A DNA stretch of 42,713 nucleotides from Spirosoma luteum DSM 19990 (GTDB lineage: Bacteria > Bacteroidota > Bacteroidia > Cytophagales > Spirosomataceae). The translations under genes and the position numbers were made by a program. Shown piece after piece: positions 1-7,611 of this stretch; position 1 is the stretch's first letter; every line of letters begins with the position of its first letter. Location of the stretch: positions 171-42,883 of the forward strand of contig NZ_KB893290.1 in NCBI RefSeq assembly GCF_000374065.1, written 5' to 3'. The notes under the pieces were generated by a model, which saw only the letters and a list, made by a program, of their open reading frames with translations, did not search any database and had not been told where the DNA came from.

Positions 1-377
1 GAGTGGATGACAATATGGAAGATGAGCTGATTTTGATACCGTTACGAACTGCGTTGCAGAACCGTTTGCCTGGGGAAGGTCTCATCATCCATTCTGACCG
101 GGGTGGGCAGTACATTTCCAACGAGTATAAAGAATTAGTGCGCTTGTGGCGAATCAACCCCAGCATGAGCCGGGCTGATGACCCCTATGACAATGCGTTT
201 GCCGAGTCTTTTTGGAGTAGAATCAAAGCGGAGTTGTTAGAAGGGGGGGCATTTTTGAGCGTGGAGGGCGCGCGCACGGAAGTGTTCGCCTACATTGAAG
301 GGTACTACAACCGAGTGCGTCGGCACTCGTCGCTGGGCTAAAAAAGCCCGGAAAAGTATGAGAGGAATATAAACTAA
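1..377 (+). pseudogene. IS3-family transposase OrfB (rve/DDE integrase core), C-terminal part with nonsense mutation
   Basis: The reading frame is open from the left edge. It carries the second and third catalytic acidic residues of the DDE core: the Asp of HSDRGGQY and the Glu of NAFAESFW, separated by 35 residues as expected for D(35)E in IS3. The C-terminal signature YYNRVRRHSSLG is followed by TAA at 339-341. After that stop the same frame continues with KSPEKYERNIN and a second stop at 375-377. IS3 relatives read SLGYKSPEKYE here, so a Tyr codon (TAC or TAT) has become TAA. The enzyme would lose only about 12 residues, so activity is uncertain. The first catalytic Asp and the N-terminal helix-turn-helix lie outside the window. 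Confidence 0.8.
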
Positions 378-386
378 AATAAACAA

Positions 387-417
387 GTTCTGTGTGCCGC
401 TAAACCGGACCACCCCA
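387..417 (+). repeat. Right terminal inverted repeat of the IS3 element
   Basis: The segment begins GTTCTGTGTGCC and ends CCGGACCACCCCA. Read outward-in on the other strand it begins TGGGGTGGTCCGG, the TG-start form usual for IS3-family ends. The partner repeat is not in the window, so the exact length is inferred. Confidence 0.6.
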
Positions 418-676
418 GAGAGCCCATTTTTGTAGCGGTCCTACACAAGCAAAGTTTACACATCTCTTGTTCTTTCACACTCATAAAATCTAAGGTCACA
501 ACATTCGAGATACTCAACTAAATGGGCTTGCACGTTCAACTAGCAACATCCTTACACATTTTTCACTAACATAAAGCGGAATACTCATTAGCGTTACTTT
601 CTTCGAACGCCAATTTTCAAGTGCAATTATTACACATCCCTATTAAGTTTTGTTAGTAAACATGTTAGTAGAAACG
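418..676. other. Intergenic stretch without a recognisable gene
   Basis: About 260 bases of AT-rich sequence between the insertion-sequence end and the tRNA terminator. No credible reading frame, RNA or repeat was seen. Confidence 0.6.
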
Positions 677-708
677 AAAAAAGCACTTACCATTTCTGAT
701 AAGTGCTT
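677..708 (-). terminator. Rho-independent terminator of the tRNA transcript
   Basis: An inverted repeat pairs AAGCACTTA (681-689) with TAAGTGCTT (700-708) around a 10-base loop. The A-run at 677-682 becomes a U-tract when read on the minus strand. It lies 11 bases past the 3' end of tRNA-Pro, so it fits termination of the Ser-Pro tRNA transcript. Confidence 0.8.
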
Positions 709-719
709 GATTTTCATTG

Positions 720-793
720 TCGGGGTGGCAGGATTCGAACCTACGACCTCCTGCTCCCAAAGCAGGCGCGATACCGGGCTACGCTACACCCCG
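720..793 (-). tRNA. tRNA-Pro (UGG)
   Basis: The minus-strand sequence folds as a cloverleaf with acceptor stem CGGGGTG/CACCCCG. The anticodon stem CCTGC/GCAGG closes the loop TTTGGGA, giving anticodon UGG followed by the G37 usual in proline tRNAs. The T-arm carries GGTTCGAATCC. The discriminator is A at 720 and CCA is not encoded, so it must be added after transcription. It is transcribed after tRNA-Ser with 20 bases between them. Confidence 0.95.
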
Positions 794-813
794 AAGGTTT
801 ACTCTGTACTCAG

Positions 814-900
814 CGGAGAGAGAGGGATTCGAACCCTCGGTACCGTTACCAGTACGACAGTTTAGCAAACTGTTCCTTTCGGCCACTCAGGCATCTCTCC
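814..900 (-). tRNA. tRNA-Ser (GCU)
   Basis: The minus-strand sequence begins GGAGAGATGCC and ends TCTCTCC plus discriminator G. The anticodon stem ACAGT/ACTGT encloses TTGCTAA, giving anticodon GCU. A long variable arm (GTACTGGTAACGGTAC) identifies a class II serine tRNA, and the 87-base length fits. CCA is not encoded. It is the first gene of a two-tRNA transcript whose promoter lies at 937-967. Confidence 0.95.
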
Positions 901-936
901 GAAGCCCAATCACTCCCTTCCTGAACGATTGGGACA

Positions 937-967
937 CAAAGATAGAGCAATTCATCGTTTAGGTCAA
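937..967 (-). promoter_or_regulatory. Bacteroidota-type sigma-70 promoter for the tRNA pair
   Basis: On the minus strand TTG (967-965) is followed after 20 bases by TATCTTTG (944-937), an exact match to the TTG-N19/21-TAnnTTTG promoter described for this phylum. Transcription would start about 30 bases before tRNA-Ser. This is the cleanest tRNA promoter in the window. Confidence 0.75.
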
Positions 968-1068
968 TAGCAACCCTATAAATCTTTTTGTAATCATTAA
1001 TTTCGCCCTTCCGTTTGGGGATAGATTCCCAACCAAACCAAGTCAGTCTCAGCCTGATACTTTACTGA

Positions 1069-2031
1069 ATGAACTGGTTATATCATTTTTCGCGTACCGA
1101 ATTTATTTTCATTTTTATCTTTGTCGGCGTCTATACACTGTACGTGTGGCGTACTTTTCGGCTGGCCCGCCAGTTAAATACGTCGGCCTGGGGCGTAGTG
1201 CCAAAGTTTTTTCTGCGTGGCAGCTACCTTACATTATTGATCATTGCACTGCTGGGTCCCTCCTTTGGCGAAGCGGAAAGCGAACGGACCACCACCGGCC
1301 ATGACACATTCCTGGTGGTTGACATCTCGCGGTCTATGGATGCCAGCGACGTCGTTCCAACCCGGCTGGAACGGGTGAAGTACGATATTCAGCAACTGTG
1401 CGACACGTTGCCCGCTACCCGGTTCGGATTGGTACTGGCTTCGTCTGAGTCCTTCGTTCTGTCGCCACTCACGGCGGACCAGGATGCGCTCAAGCAACTT
1501 ATCCGCGAGGTGCATTCCAGTATCGTACCCACTGGGGGAACGGATCTGTGCAGTGCCATCGAACTGGCCTACCAGAAATTAATCACCGACTCATCCACCC
1601 GTCAGAGCGTCCGGTCCATCGTCCTGTTCAGCGACGGCGAAAATTTTGCCCCCTGCGAGCGCAGTGCATTAGCCCGTCTTCGCACGCAGAATATGCCCCT
1701 CATTACAGTGGGGGTCGGTACTGAAACGGGGGCATCCATTCGTAATGGACGGGATTTTATTCGGGACGATAGCCGCCAGATTGTTCGTAGCCGCCTGAAC
1801 AGCGAGTTTTTAACCAATCTCGCCCGGGATGTGCAGGGGCAGTACATTCAGGCCGACGTCAATGGCCAATATGTGAATGAACTGGCCAGTGTTTTACGGT
1901 CGTTGAAAGGAGGAGCCATCAACCAGCAGCGCGTAGCGGTTTCTACGAATAAATACTATTATTTCCTCCTGGCTGCGCTGGGATTACTCCTTCTCGACTT
2001 AATTGTGACCATCCGAACCTTTCGGTTATGA
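1069..2031 (+). CDS. BatB-like von Willebrand factor A domain membrane protein
   Basis: A 320-residue protein with two N-terminal membrane segments (about 10-28 and 48-64), a VWA domain, and a C-terminal membrane segment near 296-316. The VWA metal-ion-dependent adhesion site is complete: DISRS supplies the DxSxS motif, with a Thr in PTGGTDL and an Asp in FSDGE. This layout matches the Bat (aerotolerance) VWA proteins of Bacteroidota. Those are usually clustered with a MoxR ATPase, a DUF58 protein, BatA, BatC, BatD and BatE. Here only a TPR protein follows, and tRNAs lie upstream, so the other Bat genes must be elsewhere or absent. Family function is poorly defined: stress tolerance and envelope complex assembly are proposed. 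The product is probably exposed to the periplasm. Confidence 0.85.
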   Translation: MNWLYHFSRTEFIFIFIFVGVYTLYVWRTFRLARQLNTSAWGVVPKFFLRGSYLTLLIIALLGPSFGEAESERTTTGHDTFLVVDISRSMDASDVVPTRLERVKYDIQQLCDTLPATRFGLVLASSESFVLSPLTADQDALKQLIREVHSSIVPTGGTDLCSAIELAYQKLITDSSTRQSVRSIVLFSDGENFAPCERSALARLRTQNMPLITVGVGTETGASIRNGRDFIRDDSRQIVRSRLNSEFLTNLARDVQGQYIQADVNGQYVNELASVLRSLKGGAINQQRVAVSTNKYYYFLLAALGLLLLDLIVTIRTFRL

Positions 2032-2082
2032 GTTGGTCTCAATGTTTCGTCTTATTTTTGACCGTCCATACGGTATGCTCTT

Positions 2083-2778
2083 ATGCTTTATGTAGTCATT
2101 GCGGCCTGGCTTTGGTTGAATAACTTACTCGCACAAAATCAGGTCTCGCAGAATAATCAGGCTCGTCAGGATGCCCAGGCTGCCTATCAGGCCGGTCAGT
2201 ATCAGCGTGCGCTGGAATTGTACGCTTACCTGAGCCAGCGAACAACTACGATTGATCCAGCCGTACGGTTAAATCTTGGCCATACCTATTTCAACCTGAA
2301 GCTGTATGCAAAAGCAAGTCCTCAGTATGAAACCCTGCTCCAGTCCGACCGCGCCGACCTTCGTACAGCGGCTGCGACACAATTGGGGGTAATGGCCTGC
2401 CTGGCGGGTGACAGTGCGAAGGCTCTGGTCCTGTTTGAAAAAGCACTGCTCGAAAATGCCGATAATGAACCGGCCCGGTACAACTTCGAACTGGTAAAAA
2501 CCCGATACTCCGGCAAACCTCCGGCTACCAAAGAACGGCCGCAGGGTGTTAGTCAGCAGCCGAAACCAATTACGAAACCGAAACCTTCAGGCGGGCAACA
2601 GGTTGAACGGTCAGACCGGCAGGATGAACTACTGCGTCGTTTTCAACGGCTTAACCTGAATGAAGCGCAGGCTATGCAACTGCTCGATGCCATGCGGGGC
2701 GACGACCTGCCTTATGCATTGACGCGGGCAGCCCGCCGAACGGGAACCAAACCCAAAGAAAACACGAATCGGTGGTAA
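2083..2778 (+). CDS. BatC-like exported TPR-repeat protein
   Basis: A 231-residue protein with an N-terminal signal sequence (hydrophobic stretch ending LLAQNQ). Two to three tetratricopeptide repeats follow at about residues 25-140, for example AAYQAGQYQRALELY, LNLGHTYFNLKLY and FEKALLENADNEPARYNFELV. A Pro/Lys-rich linker and a short Arg-rich tail end the protein. It begins 51 bases after the VWA gene on the same strand, and VWA followed by TPR is the BatB-BatC order. The ATG at 2083 is the first in frame after a TGA at 2059. The tail lacks a clear second domain. Confidence is good for a TPR exported protein and moderate for BatC. Confidence 0.78.
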   Translation: MLYVVIAAWLWLNNLLAQNQVSQNNQARQDAQAAYQAGQYQRALELYAYLSQRTTTIDPAVRLNLGHTYFNLKLYAKASPQYETLLQSDRADLRTAAATQLGVMACLAGDSAKALVLFEKALLENADNEPARYNFELVKTRYSGKPPATKERPQGVSQQPKPITKPKPSGGQQVERSDRQDELLRRFQRLNLNEAQAMQLLDAMRGDDLPYALTRAARRTGTKPKENTNRW

Positions 2779-2794
2779 AACGGTACTCGGTCTA

Positions 2795-2914
2795 CGGTTT
2801 ACGATATATGGTTTACGGTTGCGCAGTGCGTTCTTATAGCTGGCGCACCAGGTAGGCGCTGACCGCTTTACGCAACCGCAAACACTTAAAGCCTAAAACT
2901 ATAAACCGTAAACC
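2795..2914. repeat. Intergenic hairpin mosaic of the GTTTACGG type
   Basis: The gap between the TPR gene and thiolase holds nested inverted repeats. GGTTTACGG (2810-2818) pairs with CCGTAAACC (2906-2914), and CGGTTGCG (2816-2823) can instead pair with CGCAACCG (2871-2878). It shares words with the gaps at 4101 and 26821. It may act as a terminator or an mRNA-stabilising structure. The sequence shows only that it is an inverted repeat. Confidence 0.55.
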
Positions 2915-2922
2915 CTAAGAAC

Positions 2923-4098
2923 ATGAACGAAGTTGTCATCATCACCGCTGTTCGCACGCCCATTGGCAGTTTTGGGGGTGTATTTTCTACCCTGTCGGCC
3001 ATCGACCTGGGAGCAGCCGCCATAAAAGGAGCTTTGGCCCGCGCCGGTATCCAGCCCGACCAGGTACAGGAGGTATACATGGGCAATGTCGTGTCGGCCA
3101 ATCTGGGGCAGGCACCGGCCAAGCAGGCTGCCCTCAAAGCGGGTTTACCGGCAACCATTCCGTGTACAACCATTAATAAAGTTTGTGCATCGGGCACGAA
3201 AGCCATCATGCTGGCAGCGCAGGCCATTCAGCTTGGGCAGGCCGATATTATTGTGGCGGGTGGCATGGAGAGTATGTCGAATGTTCCCTATTACGTACCA
3301 AAAGCGCGGTTTGGATATAAATACGGGAATGCCGAACTGGTAGATGGGCTGGCCCGCGATGGGCTGGTTGATGTATATGACGAGTGCGCTATGGGGCTGT
3401 TTGCCGATAGAACGGCCCAAAAGTATACCATCAGCCGCGAAGAACAGGATGCTTATACCGTTCAGTCCTACCAGCGGTCGGAAGCCAGTACGAAAAATGG
3501 TCAGTTTGGTGCCGAAATCGTACCCGTTGATGTGGTTGGGCGAAAGGGCACCGTGACCGTTAGCGACGATGAAGAATACAAAAATGTTATCTACGATAAA
3601 ATCCCAACCCTGAAAGCCGCTTTCTCGACCGATGGTACGGTGACAGCCGCCAGTTCCTCCCCTATCAGCGACGGGGCTTCGGCAGTAGTGGTTATGAGCC
3701 GACGGAAAGCGGATGAACTGGGATTAAAGCCGCTGGTTCGGATCTTAGCCTACGCCGATGCCGAGCAGGAACCCCAATGGTTTACAACCGCTCCTACAAA
3801 AGCGGTTCCCCTGGCGATTGAACGGGCCGGCCTAACCATAGATGACATTGACTTTTTTGAAGTAAATGAAGCCTTTGCCGTTGTACCGCTGGCTTTCAGC
3901 AAAGTATTGAACGTGCCCCAGGAGAAAATGAACGTGCTGGGTGGAGCCGTTTCCATTGGCCATCCGCTGGGCGCATCGGGTGCCCGCATAGTCACGACGC
4001 TTACCAATGTATTGCAGCAGACCGGAGGCCGCTACGGGGCAGTCGGTATCTGTAATGGGGGCGGTGGGGCATCCGCCATTGTTGTTGAGAAATTATAG
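2923..4098 (+). CDS. Acetyl-CoA C-acetyltransferase (thiolase)
   Basis: The enzyme reversibly condenses two acetyl-CoA to acetoacetyl-CoA, or cleaves 3-ketoacyl-CoA in fatty-acid oxidation. The 391-residue length equals the biosynthetic thiolase family. The nucleophilic Cys88 lies in NKVCASGTKA, the active-site His347 in SIGHPLGASG, and the second catalytic Cys377 in GICNGGGG. These positions are within one residue of the well-studied Zoogloea enzyme. NEAFAVVPLAF is the conserved substrate-pocket motif. It stands alone between two hairpin-bearing gaps, with no beta-oxidation partner beside it, so degradation versus synthesis cannot be assigned. Confidence 0.95.
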   Translation: MNEVVIITAVRTPIGSFGGVFSTLSAIDLGAAAIKGALARAGIQPDQVQEVYMGNVVSANLGQAPAKQAALKAGLPATIPCTTINKVCASGTKAIMLAAQAIQLGQADIIVAGGMESMSNVPYYVPKARFGYKYGNAELVDGLARDGLVDVYDECAMGLFADRTAQKYTISREEQDAYTVQSYQRSEASTKNGQFGAEIVPVDVVGRKGTVTVSDDEEYKNVIYDKIPTLKAAFSTDGTVTAASSSPISDGASAVVVMSRRKADELGLKPLVRILAYADAEQEPQWFTTAPTKAVPLAIERAGLTIDDIDFFEVNEAFAVVPLAFSKVLNVPQEKMNVLGGAVSIGHPLGASGARIVTTLTNVLQQTGGRYGAVGICNGGGGASAIVVEKL

Positions 4099-4106
4099 GG
4101 GTTTAC

Positions 4107-4159
4107 GGTTTTTGGTTGGCTGACGCGTGAAGTAGTTGTGCGCCAGCCAACCAAAAACC
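4107..4159 (+). terminator. Long-stem hairpin between thiolase and purC
   Basis: GGTTTTTGGTTGGCTG (4107-4122) is followed by its exact reverse complement at 4144-4159, giving a 16-bp stem with a 21-base loop. The outer flanks GTTTAC and ATAAAC extend it loosely. It starts nine bases after the thiolase stop. There is no uridine run, so it could terminate, insulate or stabilise the transcript. Confidence 0.65.
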
Positions 4160-4187
4160 AAAAACTATAAACGAAAAACACTGTTTA

Positions 4188-5141
4188 ATGAAGGCCATTC
4201 AGGAAACCAATTTCAATTTCCCCGGTCAAACGGGTTTTTACCGCGGTAAAGTGCGGGATGTCTATTCTTTTTCTGATCAGGGCAACGGCCCGCGACTGGT
4301 GATGGTTGCCTCAGATCGTATATCGGCTTTCGATGTGGTGCTGCCGCGTGCCATTCCGTTTAAAGGGCAGGTGCTGAACCAGACAGGTGCCTATTTTTTG
4401 CGTGCCACGGCCGATATTGTTCCCAACTGGCTACTCGATGTGCCAGACCCTAACGTGAGCATCGGCCTGAAATGTGAACCGTATGCCGTGGAGATGGTTG
4501 TTCGGGGGTATCTGGCTGGTCATGCCTGGCGGCAGTATCGGGAAGGGCACCGCGTACTTTGCGGGGTATCCCTGCCCGACGGGCTACGGGAGAATGACCG
4601 CCTGCCAACACCCATCATTACCCCCTCAACCAAAGCCTACGAAGGACACGACGAAGACATTAGTCGGGAAGAAATCCTGAAACAGGGTATCGTTTCGGAA
4701 CCGGACTATAGCCAGTTAGAACGCCATGCTCTGGCCCTGTTTGCGCGGGGAACGGAGATGGCAGCTGCTCAGGGACTCATTCTGGTCGATACTAAATACG
4801 AATTTGGGAGTCTGGATGGCAAGGTTTATTTGATCGATGAAGTACATACGCCCGATTCTTCCCGGTATTTTTACGCCGACGTGTATGAGCAGAACCAGAA
4901 CACCGGACAGCCACAAAAGCAATTATCCAAAGAGTTCGTTCGGGAATGGCTCATCGCCAACGGCTTTCAGGGAAAAACCGGGCAGTCTGTTCCGGGCATG
5001 TCCGATGAATGGGTGAACCAGATAACAACCCGGTACATTGAACTGTTTGAGACCGTAACGGGGCAGTCTTTCCAGGCCGATATGGTTGCCGACCCGCTCG
5101 TACGCATCGAAAAAAACATCTTACAGGCAATAAAAAACTAA
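4188..5141 (+). CDS. purC: Phosphoribosylaminoimidazole-succinocarboxamide synthase (SAICAR synthetase)
   Basis: The enzyme joins CAIR and aspartate with ATP to form SAICAR in de novo purine synthesis, in the cytoplasm. It has the ATP-grasp-like opening GKVRDVYSF, then VASDRISAFDVVLP and PFKGQVLNQTGAYF. Further signatures are the MVVRGYLAGHAWRQY segment (the SAICAR synthetase GSAW-type region), GLILVDTKYEFG and YLIDEVHTPDSSRYF. At 317 residues it belongs to the longer form of the family. No other pur gene is adjacent. The start at 4188 follows directly after the hairpin element. Confidence 0.95.
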   Translation: MKAIQETNFNFPGQTGFYRGKVRDVYSFSDQGNGPRLVMVASDRISAFDVVLPRAIPFKGQVLNQTGAYFLRATADIVPNWLLDVPDPNVSIGLKCEPYAVEMVVRGYLAGHAWRQYREGHRVLCGVSLPDGLRENDRLPTPIITPSTKAYEGHDEDISREEILKQGIVSEPDYSQLERHALALFARGTEMAAAQGLILVDTKYEFGSLDGKVYLIDEVHTPDSSRYFYADVYEQNQNTGQPQKQLSKEFVREWLIANGFQGKTGQSVPGMSDEWVNQITTRYIELFETVTGQSFQADMVADPLVRIEKNILQAIKN

Positions 5142-5213
5142 ATTCGAGTGACTATCCGGTAGCCCATGCCTCCGTTACCCGGTAGTCAGTCAATCATTAA
5201 AAGTTGACAGTTT

Positions 5214-5621
5214 ATGAATTACACAATCGAAAAAAACGAACAGTACGCCCTGCTTCGCTTAACAGAAAGTGCCTTTTCGGGCGAAGTTCCTGCTGAATTT
5301 GAAACGATTAGCCGCGTCCTGTTTCGGGAAGGGTATAGCAATATCATTATGGATATGGACCCGGTTCAATCCGTAGATCAGGGAGGAGTCACTACTCTGC
5401 GCAAAACGAGTCGGCAGTGTACCAACGAGGAGGGCTTGTTCATTGCGGTGACTAAAAACGAGGATCTGATCGAATTTCTGGATAAATCCAATCTGAGCGA
5501 ACTGACTATTATGCCCACCGTAGAGGAAGCTATCGATGCCGTGTTCATGAATGAACTGGAAAATGATTTCCGCAGTGAAGAAGATGACGAGTATGATCTT
5601 GGGGGCAGTGTCGAAAACTAA
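5214..5621 (+). CDS. STAS-domain protein lacking the phosphorylatable serine
   Basis: A 135-residue single STAS (anti-sigma-factor antagonist-like) domain with an acidic C-terminal tail (SEEDDEYDL). The segment NIIMDMDPVQSVDQGGVTTLRK aligns with the family's xxDSSGLxxL loop. The two serines after the Asp, one of which is the kinase target in SpoIIAA-type proteins, are replaced by Gln and Gly. It therefore cannot be switched by the usual phosphorylation. It sits 27 bases before ribonuclease Z on the same strand, so the two are probably co-transcribed. No cognate anti-sigma kinase or sigma factor is in the window. Its partner is unknown. Confidence 0.75.
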   Translation: MNYTIEKNEQYALLRLTESAFSGEVPAEFETISRVLFREGYSNIIMDMDPVQSVDQGGVTTLRKTSRQCTNEEGLFIAVTKNEDLIEFLDKSNLSELTIMPTVEEAIDAVFMNELENDFRSEEDDEYDLGGSVEN

Positions 5622-5648
5622 CCTGACCAGCCATCCCGACCAGCATCA

Positions 5649-6599
5649 GTGAGTACCTCCAAACCTGACCATCCGCACCCCAGGCGTTCGCCCTTCACCC
5701 TAACTGTTCTGGGGGCGGGTTCGTCTACGCCCACGCTCCGGCTTCACCAGACCGCTCAGCTATTGACCATCGGTACTGATTACGTACTGATCGACTGTGG
5801 TGAGGGCACGCAGTTCCGGTTGATTGAACAACGCATCCGACCCGGCCGATTACGGTATATTTTTATTAGTCACCTGCATGGCGACCATTACTTTGGGCTG
5901 GCTCCCCTGCTGTCGTCGCTGAACATGGCCGGGCGCACGGAAGATTTATACCTGTTCGGGCCGCGTGGTCTGGACGAGGTTCTGACCACTATTTTTCGCG
6001 TTTCGAACTCCCGGCTGGGCTACAAATTACATTTTCAGGCTGTTGACCCCGACCAGCCGGTTTTTTTGCTCGATCATCCGCTCATGAGCGTGCAGTCCAT
6101 TCCCCTTGAGCACCGGGTTGACTGTACGGGCTACCTCTTTCGGGAAAAGCCGGGTAAGCCCCACCTGCTGCGGGATAAGTTACCCGCCGATGTTCCGGTT
6201 GCCTACCTTAAACAGCTAAAAGACGGGGAGGATATCCTGGCGGCAGACGGGTCTGTTCGTTACGCCGTTGCTGATTATACGGAACCGGGAGCTCCTCCCC
6301 GCTCCTATGCTTATTGCTCCGACACCCGCTATTCTGATGCGATAATACCACTGCTGCAGGGCGTTGATGTACTGTATCATGAGGCCACCTTTTTAGAGGA
6401 TAATCAGGCGCGGGCAGCGGAGGTTTTTCACTCTACTGCCCGGCAGGCGGCTACGATTGCCGTCAAAGCAGGTGTCGGTCGCTTATTAATCGGGCATTTT
6501 TCGTCTAGGTACAAAGAGTTCGAGCCATTTCTGGGCGAGGCCCGGGCTGTTTTTCCGGAAACGTATCTAGCCACAGAAGGGCAAACAATTGATATCTGA
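5649..6599 (+). CDS. rnz: Ribonuclease Z (tRNA 3'-endonuclease)
   Basis: This zinc metallo-beta-lactamase-fold nuclease removes the 3' trailer from tRNA precursors. The 316-residue product opens with LTVLGAGSSTP and has the metal-binding motif SHLHGDH (His75, His77, Asp79, His80). It also has EHRVDCTGYLF, YCSDTRY, the HEATF motif, FHSTARQAA and the final GHFSSRY histidine. These are the full RNase Z set in the expected order and length (about 305-320). The start is a GTG at 5649, and no in-frame ATG precedes the conserved core. Both tRNA genes in this window lack an encoded CCA, so they depend on this processing followed by CCA addition. Confidence 0.93.
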   Translation: MSTSKPDHPHPRRSPFTLTVLGAGSSTPTLRLHQTAQLLTIGTDYVLIDCGEGTQFRLIEQRIRPGRLRYIFISHLHGDHYFGLAPLLSSLNMAGRTEDLYLFGPRGLDEVLTTIFRVSNSRLGYKLHFQAVDPDQPVFLLDHPLMSVQSIPLEHRVDCTGYLFREKPGKPHLLRDKLPADVPVAYLKQLKDGEDILAADGSVRYAVADYTEPGAPPRSYAYCSDTRYSDAIIPLLQGVDVLYHEATFLEDNQARAAEVFHSTARQAATIAVKAGVGRLLIGHFSSRYKEFEPFLGEARAVFPETYLATEGQTIDI

Positions 6600-6722
6600 A
6601 CCCTGAAACACCAGCTGGTTTAATCGGACTAACAGCCGTCTGCTGGTCCTTTCACTACAGAAAATACCGGCATCGGATGGATTCTGTTTATATTTAGCCC
6701 GGAAACTTTCTTTACTCGGTAC

Positions 6723-7526
6723 ATGCTGGCTTTTCGCCTGGGATTTTTAGACATCGGCTGGCTCGACCTGTTCGATATTGGGTTGGTAGCCCTGCTTATC
6801 TACCAAATTTACAACCTCGTTCGGGGCAGTGTTGCCAGTCGGGTATTTATCGGGTATCTGCTGGTTTATCTGGCTTATCTTCTCGTTAAGGCGCTCGGCC
6901 TTAACCTGATGACTACTATTCTGGAGTATTTCATCAGCGTTGGTGCATTGGCCCTGATTATTATCTTCCAACATGAAATCCGGCGTTTTTTGTTGCTTAT
7001 CGGCAAGTCGACGAACCTGACAAATAGCCGTCTGTTGCGGCAATTGCTGTTTCGGGATATCAACAGAACCGATGCAATCACCCCGCTAAAACCCATTCTG
7101 GAAACCTGCAAAGCGTTGAGCGGTGAATTTTCGGGGGGGCTACTGGTTCTTCAGAAAAATGATGACCTGGAAAAATTTGCCGAGTCGGGCGAGATAATCG
7201 ATGCCGATGTGTCCAAACCACTGTTGCTGGCTATTTTCAGTCAGTACAGCCCGCTACACGATGGGGCCGTTATCATCAGCGAAGGTCGTCTGCGGGCCGC
7301 CCGCTGCATTCTACCCGTATCGGACGATGATGAATTACCACCTTCGCTGGGGTTTCGCCACCGGGCCGCACTGGGAATGAGTGAAGCAACGGATGCGGCC
7401 GTTATTGCGGTTTCGGAAGAAAGCGGCCGGTTGTCCCTCGCCATCAACGGCGACTTATTTATCAACCTGAGTCAGGCTGAACTGGAAAACAGGCTGGAAG
7501 GCTATTTACGGAAATCCGTGAAGTAA
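6723..7526 (+). CDS. cdaA: Membrane diadenylate cyclase CdaA
   Basis: The enzyme makes cyclic di-AMP from two ATP and controls potassium/osmotic balance and wall homeostasis in the organisms studied. Three N-terminal membrane helices lie at about 17-33, 38-57 and 62-82, followed by a coiled linker and the DAC (DisA_N) domain. The domain signatures are intact: DGA at 180-182 (HDGAVII) and RHR at 212-214 (GFRHRAALGMSE). The 267-residue length fits CdaA. In many genomes cdaA sits with a CdaR regulator and glmM. Neither is present here. The final codons are followed by a strong bidirectional terminator. Confidence 0.94.
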   Translation: MLAFRLGFLDIGWLDLFDIGLVALLIYQIYNLVRGSVASRVFIGYLLVYLAYLLVKALGLNLMTTILEYFISVGALALIIIFQHEIRRFLLLIGKSTNLTNSRLLRQLLFRDINRTDAITPLKPILETCKALSGEFSGGLLVLQKNDDLEKFAESGEIIDADVSKPLLLAIFSQYSPLHDGAVIISEGRLRAARCILPVSDDDELPPSLGFRHRAALGMSEATDAAVIAVSEESGRLSLAINGDLFINLSQAELENRLEGYLRKSVK

Positions 7527-7566
7527 GCGGGTGCAGGTTAGGCAGGCTTTATACCAGACCTGCCAT

Positions 7567-7597
7567 AAAAAAAGGGGTGATCGATCACCCCTTTTTT
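7567..7597. terminator. Bidirectional rho-independent terminator
   Basis: A perfect palindrome whose core GGGGTGATCGATCACCCC is flanked by seven As on the left and six Ts on the right. It works in both directions and lies exactly between convergent cdaA and the DUF4332 gene. Confidence 0.9.
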
Positions 7598-7611
7598 ATA
7601 AAAACAGTCGC

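Larger units (their letters stand above)
1..417 (+). mobile_element. IS3-family insertion sequence, 3' part only
   Basis: The window opens inside an insertion sequence. It contains the C-terminal half of an IS3 OrfB transposase followed by a right terminal inverted repeat ending in CCACCCCA at 417. The left end, OrfA and the first half of OrfB lie upstream of the window, so completeness and target-site duplication cannot be judged. The right boundary is inferred from where the terminal-repeat-like sequence stops and unrelated AT-rich DNA begins. Confidence 0.8.

Noticed and set aside
650..962. Three overlapping short plus-strand reading frames containing GFEPTTSCSQSRR-like peptides
   Set aside because: They are translations of the antisense of the two tRNA genes, a well-known source of false hypothetical proteins.
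1069..2778. A complete Bat aerotolerance operon
   Set aside because: Only the VWA and TPR proteins are present. No MoxR ATPase, DUF58, BatD or BatE reading frame flanks them.
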